Assembly: GCA_937864265.1 (NCBI GenBank) | Contig: CALMIR010000139.1 | Span: 1-64,000 of the forward strand | DNA length: 64,000 bases | From: an uncultured Saprospirales bacterium | GTDB taxonomy: Bacteria; Bacteroidota; Bacteroidia; Chitinophagales; Saprospiraceae | Reading direction: 5' to 3' | Shown here: in pieces, positions 62,613 through 64,000 of the stretch | Numbering within the stretch: position 1 is the stretch's first letter | Layout of the letters: the number at the start of each line of letters is the position of its first letter | Notes under the pieces: model-generated | Database searches by the model: none | Told to the model about the DNA's origin: nothing | The model's input: only the letters and a program-made list of their open reading frames with translations | Made by a program: the position numbers and the translations under genes

Positions 62613-63080
62613 TTAAGTTAATGCCAGCGTTTTCGATTCGAAATCAAGGCGTTTTAATCGACTTTTCTTTAGGTAGGTTGATACCAGTAGGTTGCCGAAT
62701 ATGGTGAAAATGGCTTCAGGAATGCCCCTAAAAGCTCCCACAGGAAGATATGCTTCCCAATGGTCATACGCTAATTGGTATTGTAGATATTGCTGACCAA
62801 GTATTAGGTTGTCTAGCAGTAGAAACGAGGAAAAAGTTAACGCAGCTACCCACATATAAAGCGATTTGCCACTTGTCCACAAAAGGAAGGCCGCCCAGCC
62901 CCACATGGCAACGAAAAAAAAGCGGAGCACTGCATGAAATGCTGAACCGTCGCGCATGTAAATCATCAGGCACTCATCTGGGTAAAGATTAACGTTCGTC
63001 CAAATCTGATTGCGAAAATGAAGCCAGATAGCCAATAAAAAAATAGTCACCACAGTGATAGGTATGTAGAACCTTTTCAT
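62613..63080 (-). CDS. Four-helix membrane protein of unknown function
   Basis: 155 aa with about four membrane segments (YIPITVVTIFLLAIWLHF, FFFVAMWGWAAFLLW, LYMWVAALTFSSFLLLDNL, and a C-terminal segment). No motif recognised. In the same leftward operon as its neighbours. Confidence 0.6.
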   Translation of the reverse strand: MKRFYIPITVVTIFLLAIWLHFRNQIWTNVNLYPDECLMIYMRDGSAFHAVLRFFFVAMWGWAAFLLWTSGKSLYMWVAALTFSSFLLLDNLILGQQYLQYQLAYDHWEAYLPVGAFRGIPEAIFTIFGNLLVSTYLKKSRLKRLDFESKTLALT

Positions 63081-63196
63081 TTCAGGATGATATTAAAGTG
63101 ATAAAAAAGCCCTTAGCCTAGGACATAGCCTTGAGTTTCCTACAAGGCATGCAGGTCGTTGGATCATTCAAGCGAGAAGTAATCCATTTTTTTGGA

Positions 63197-63640
63197 TTAG
63201 GATAGAACATTTGACCCCTGCGGTGGGTGGAAGATATCGTCAGTAAGGAAGGTTCCAAAAAAGGTGTGATAAAAGACTGGACATTGGCCATTATCTATCA
63301 AGACAACTGCAAGTTTGTCTTGAAAACCTGAATTAAAAGGAATATAAAGTGATTCGAGTTTTTCTTTTGGATTTGGTAAAGCCTGCTTTTTTTCTTCCTG
63401 TTCTGCTTTTTTAAACTGACTGGACAAATAACATTTTCCATTGCACATAACCATGGGCTTCTCTTTGTTGATACAAAGGAATTCGGCGATGAAATTTTGA
63501 TTTATTTTGAAATCAAGGACAACCCATACTTTGGATAGTGTAGAGGATAATACAGCAAAAAGCATCAATATGGAAAAGGCTCTTTTCAATTTGTGTTGAA
63601 ACTTTGCTGTAAAGGTAACTAGTATTTGGGAATTTTCCAA
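63197..63640 (-). CDS. Exported CNGKC-motif protein, putative metal-handling
   Basis: 147 aa. An N-terminal signal-like segment (AFSILMLFAVLSSTLSKVW) precedes FLCINKEKPMVMCNGKCYL, which contains Cys-rich CNGKC, then a charged helix (FKKAEQEEKK) and a tail. Proteins with this CNGKCY motif are commonly seen beside TonB receptors and copper/zinc genes in Bacteroidota, as here with the PepSY gene. A metal role is inferred. Confidence 0.65.
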   Translation of the reverse strand: MENSQILVTFTAKFQHKLKRAFSILMLFAVLSSTLSKVWVVLDFKINQNFIAEFLCINKEKPMVMCNGKCYLSSQFKKAEQEEKKQALPNPKEKLESLYIPFNSGFQDKLAVVLIDNGQCPVFYHTFFGTFLTDDIFHPPQGSNVLS

Positions 63641-63875
63641 TGATGATGTTTGTCAACCAAGCCAATATAATGACTCTAACCCTTTGTATCACAGTAGAAG
63701 TCGATGGTTCGGTAACTTGGCATCAATCTTGTTCCAAAACTGCAATTTTTATAAAAAATTCACCCTTTTTCTTGCCCCCAGGGTTTCCTTTTTACTTCAA
63801 AAAGAATAGAAGAACAGCCGACCTAAATAATAAACACCTAAAACCCGTTTTTTACACACCTAAAACCTTTGTTTT

Positions 63876-64000
63876 ATGAGTTACCCTTTTAAAACACGGC
63901 TCAAGCTTTGCCTGGGGAAGTTTGGAGTCCACAGGCTCATTTTTGCCTGCCTGCTATGCATCCTATTCAGTTGTACGCCGAAGCCAGAAGAAGCCAACAC
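63876..64000 (+). CDS. Lipoprotein, partial at the right window edge
   Basis: The ATG at 63876 opens a frame reading MSYPFKTRLKLCLGKFGVHR, then LIFACLLCILFSCTPK, a classical lipoprotein signal with lipobox FSC. The frame is open to the last base of the window, giving 41 residues. The product cannot be named. Confidence 0.6.
   Translation, partial: MSYPFKTRLKLCLGKFGVHRLIFACLLCILFSCTPKPEEAN

Noticed and set aside
63640..63879. 79-codon plus-strand frame near the right end
   Set aside because: No domain or signal; it overlaps the upstream region of two genes, and the lipoprotein frame starting at 63876 is better supported.

Overview
The window looks like chromosome from a Bacteroidota bacterium, most likely of the Saprospirales type (Lewinella/Haliscomenobacter-like; the order is an inference). 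The evidence is a PorP/SprF type IX secretion (T9SS) protein, several C-terminal T9SS sorting domains of types A and B, a SusC/SusD pair, many TonB-dependent receptors, the DUF3822 and DUF1761 families, and promoters of the Bacteroidetes TTTG-N20-TAnnTTTG form. No rRNA, tRNA, CRISPR array or insertion-sequence transposase was recognised. One PD-(D/E)XK transposase-like (Rpn-family) nuclease is present.

Layout. 0-4.2 kb: an A-rich accessory segment with a Fic AMPylase-type gene translationally coupled to hsdR of a type I restriction system, ending in a palindromic non-coding element next to a GT39 glycosyltransferase. 4.2-9.1 kb: GT39, a CcsA/CcmC-like cytochrome c biogenesis protein with an extra periplasmic domain, PorP/SprF, and an SH3-NlpC/P60 protein whose catalytic Cys is Ser. 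9.1-16.6 kb: a type B T9SS cargo protein, a FixL-like PAS histidine kinase, a cysteine-less thioredoxin-like protein, two uncharacterised proteins, and an ECF sigma factor with a putative anti-sigma partner. 16.8-26.6 kb: rarA, an NlpC/P60-like protein, free methionine-R-sulfoxide reductase, ParA with a ribbon-helix-helix partner, a cytochrome c/copper-monooxygenase-like T9SS protein, the tRNA 2-selenouridine synthase gene mnmH, and metG. 26.8-37 kb: katG, a DUF1295 protein, a His-rich protein with a TonB receptor, and a PepSY protein with a second TonB receptor. 37-44.5 kb: aroA, a CAP lipoprotein, a subtilase with a lamin-tail domain, an Rpn-family nuclease carrying a 21-bp coding minisatellite, and an HhH/beta-barrel protein.

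44.6-52.5 kb is the most coherent functional unit: SusC, SusD and a secreted LamG/PNGase F-like protein in one direction. They look like a glycoprotein-deglycosylation and uptake locus. After it come about 0.7 kb of dispersed non-coding repeats, then DUF1761, a gamma-glutamyltransferase-like lipoprotein, a small two-gene unit with DUF3822, the rpsF-rpsR-rplI operon with a textbook promoter, a zinc-ribbon protein and an M1 aminopeptidase with a T9SS tail. The right end (61.3-64 kb) is a four-gene operon with a PepSY membrane protein and a CNGKC-motif protein that suggests metal (possibly copper) handling, plus the start of a lipoprotein cut by the window edge.

The strongest leads for something undescribed are: the palindromic element bounding the restriction/Fic island; the PHM/PNGase F superfamily proteins (one fused to cytochrome c, one beside SusCD); the nested inverted-repeat region before the DUF1295 gene; and the two-copy intergenic repeat family at 52.6-53.1 kb. 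All functions are read from sequence motifs, with no database search.
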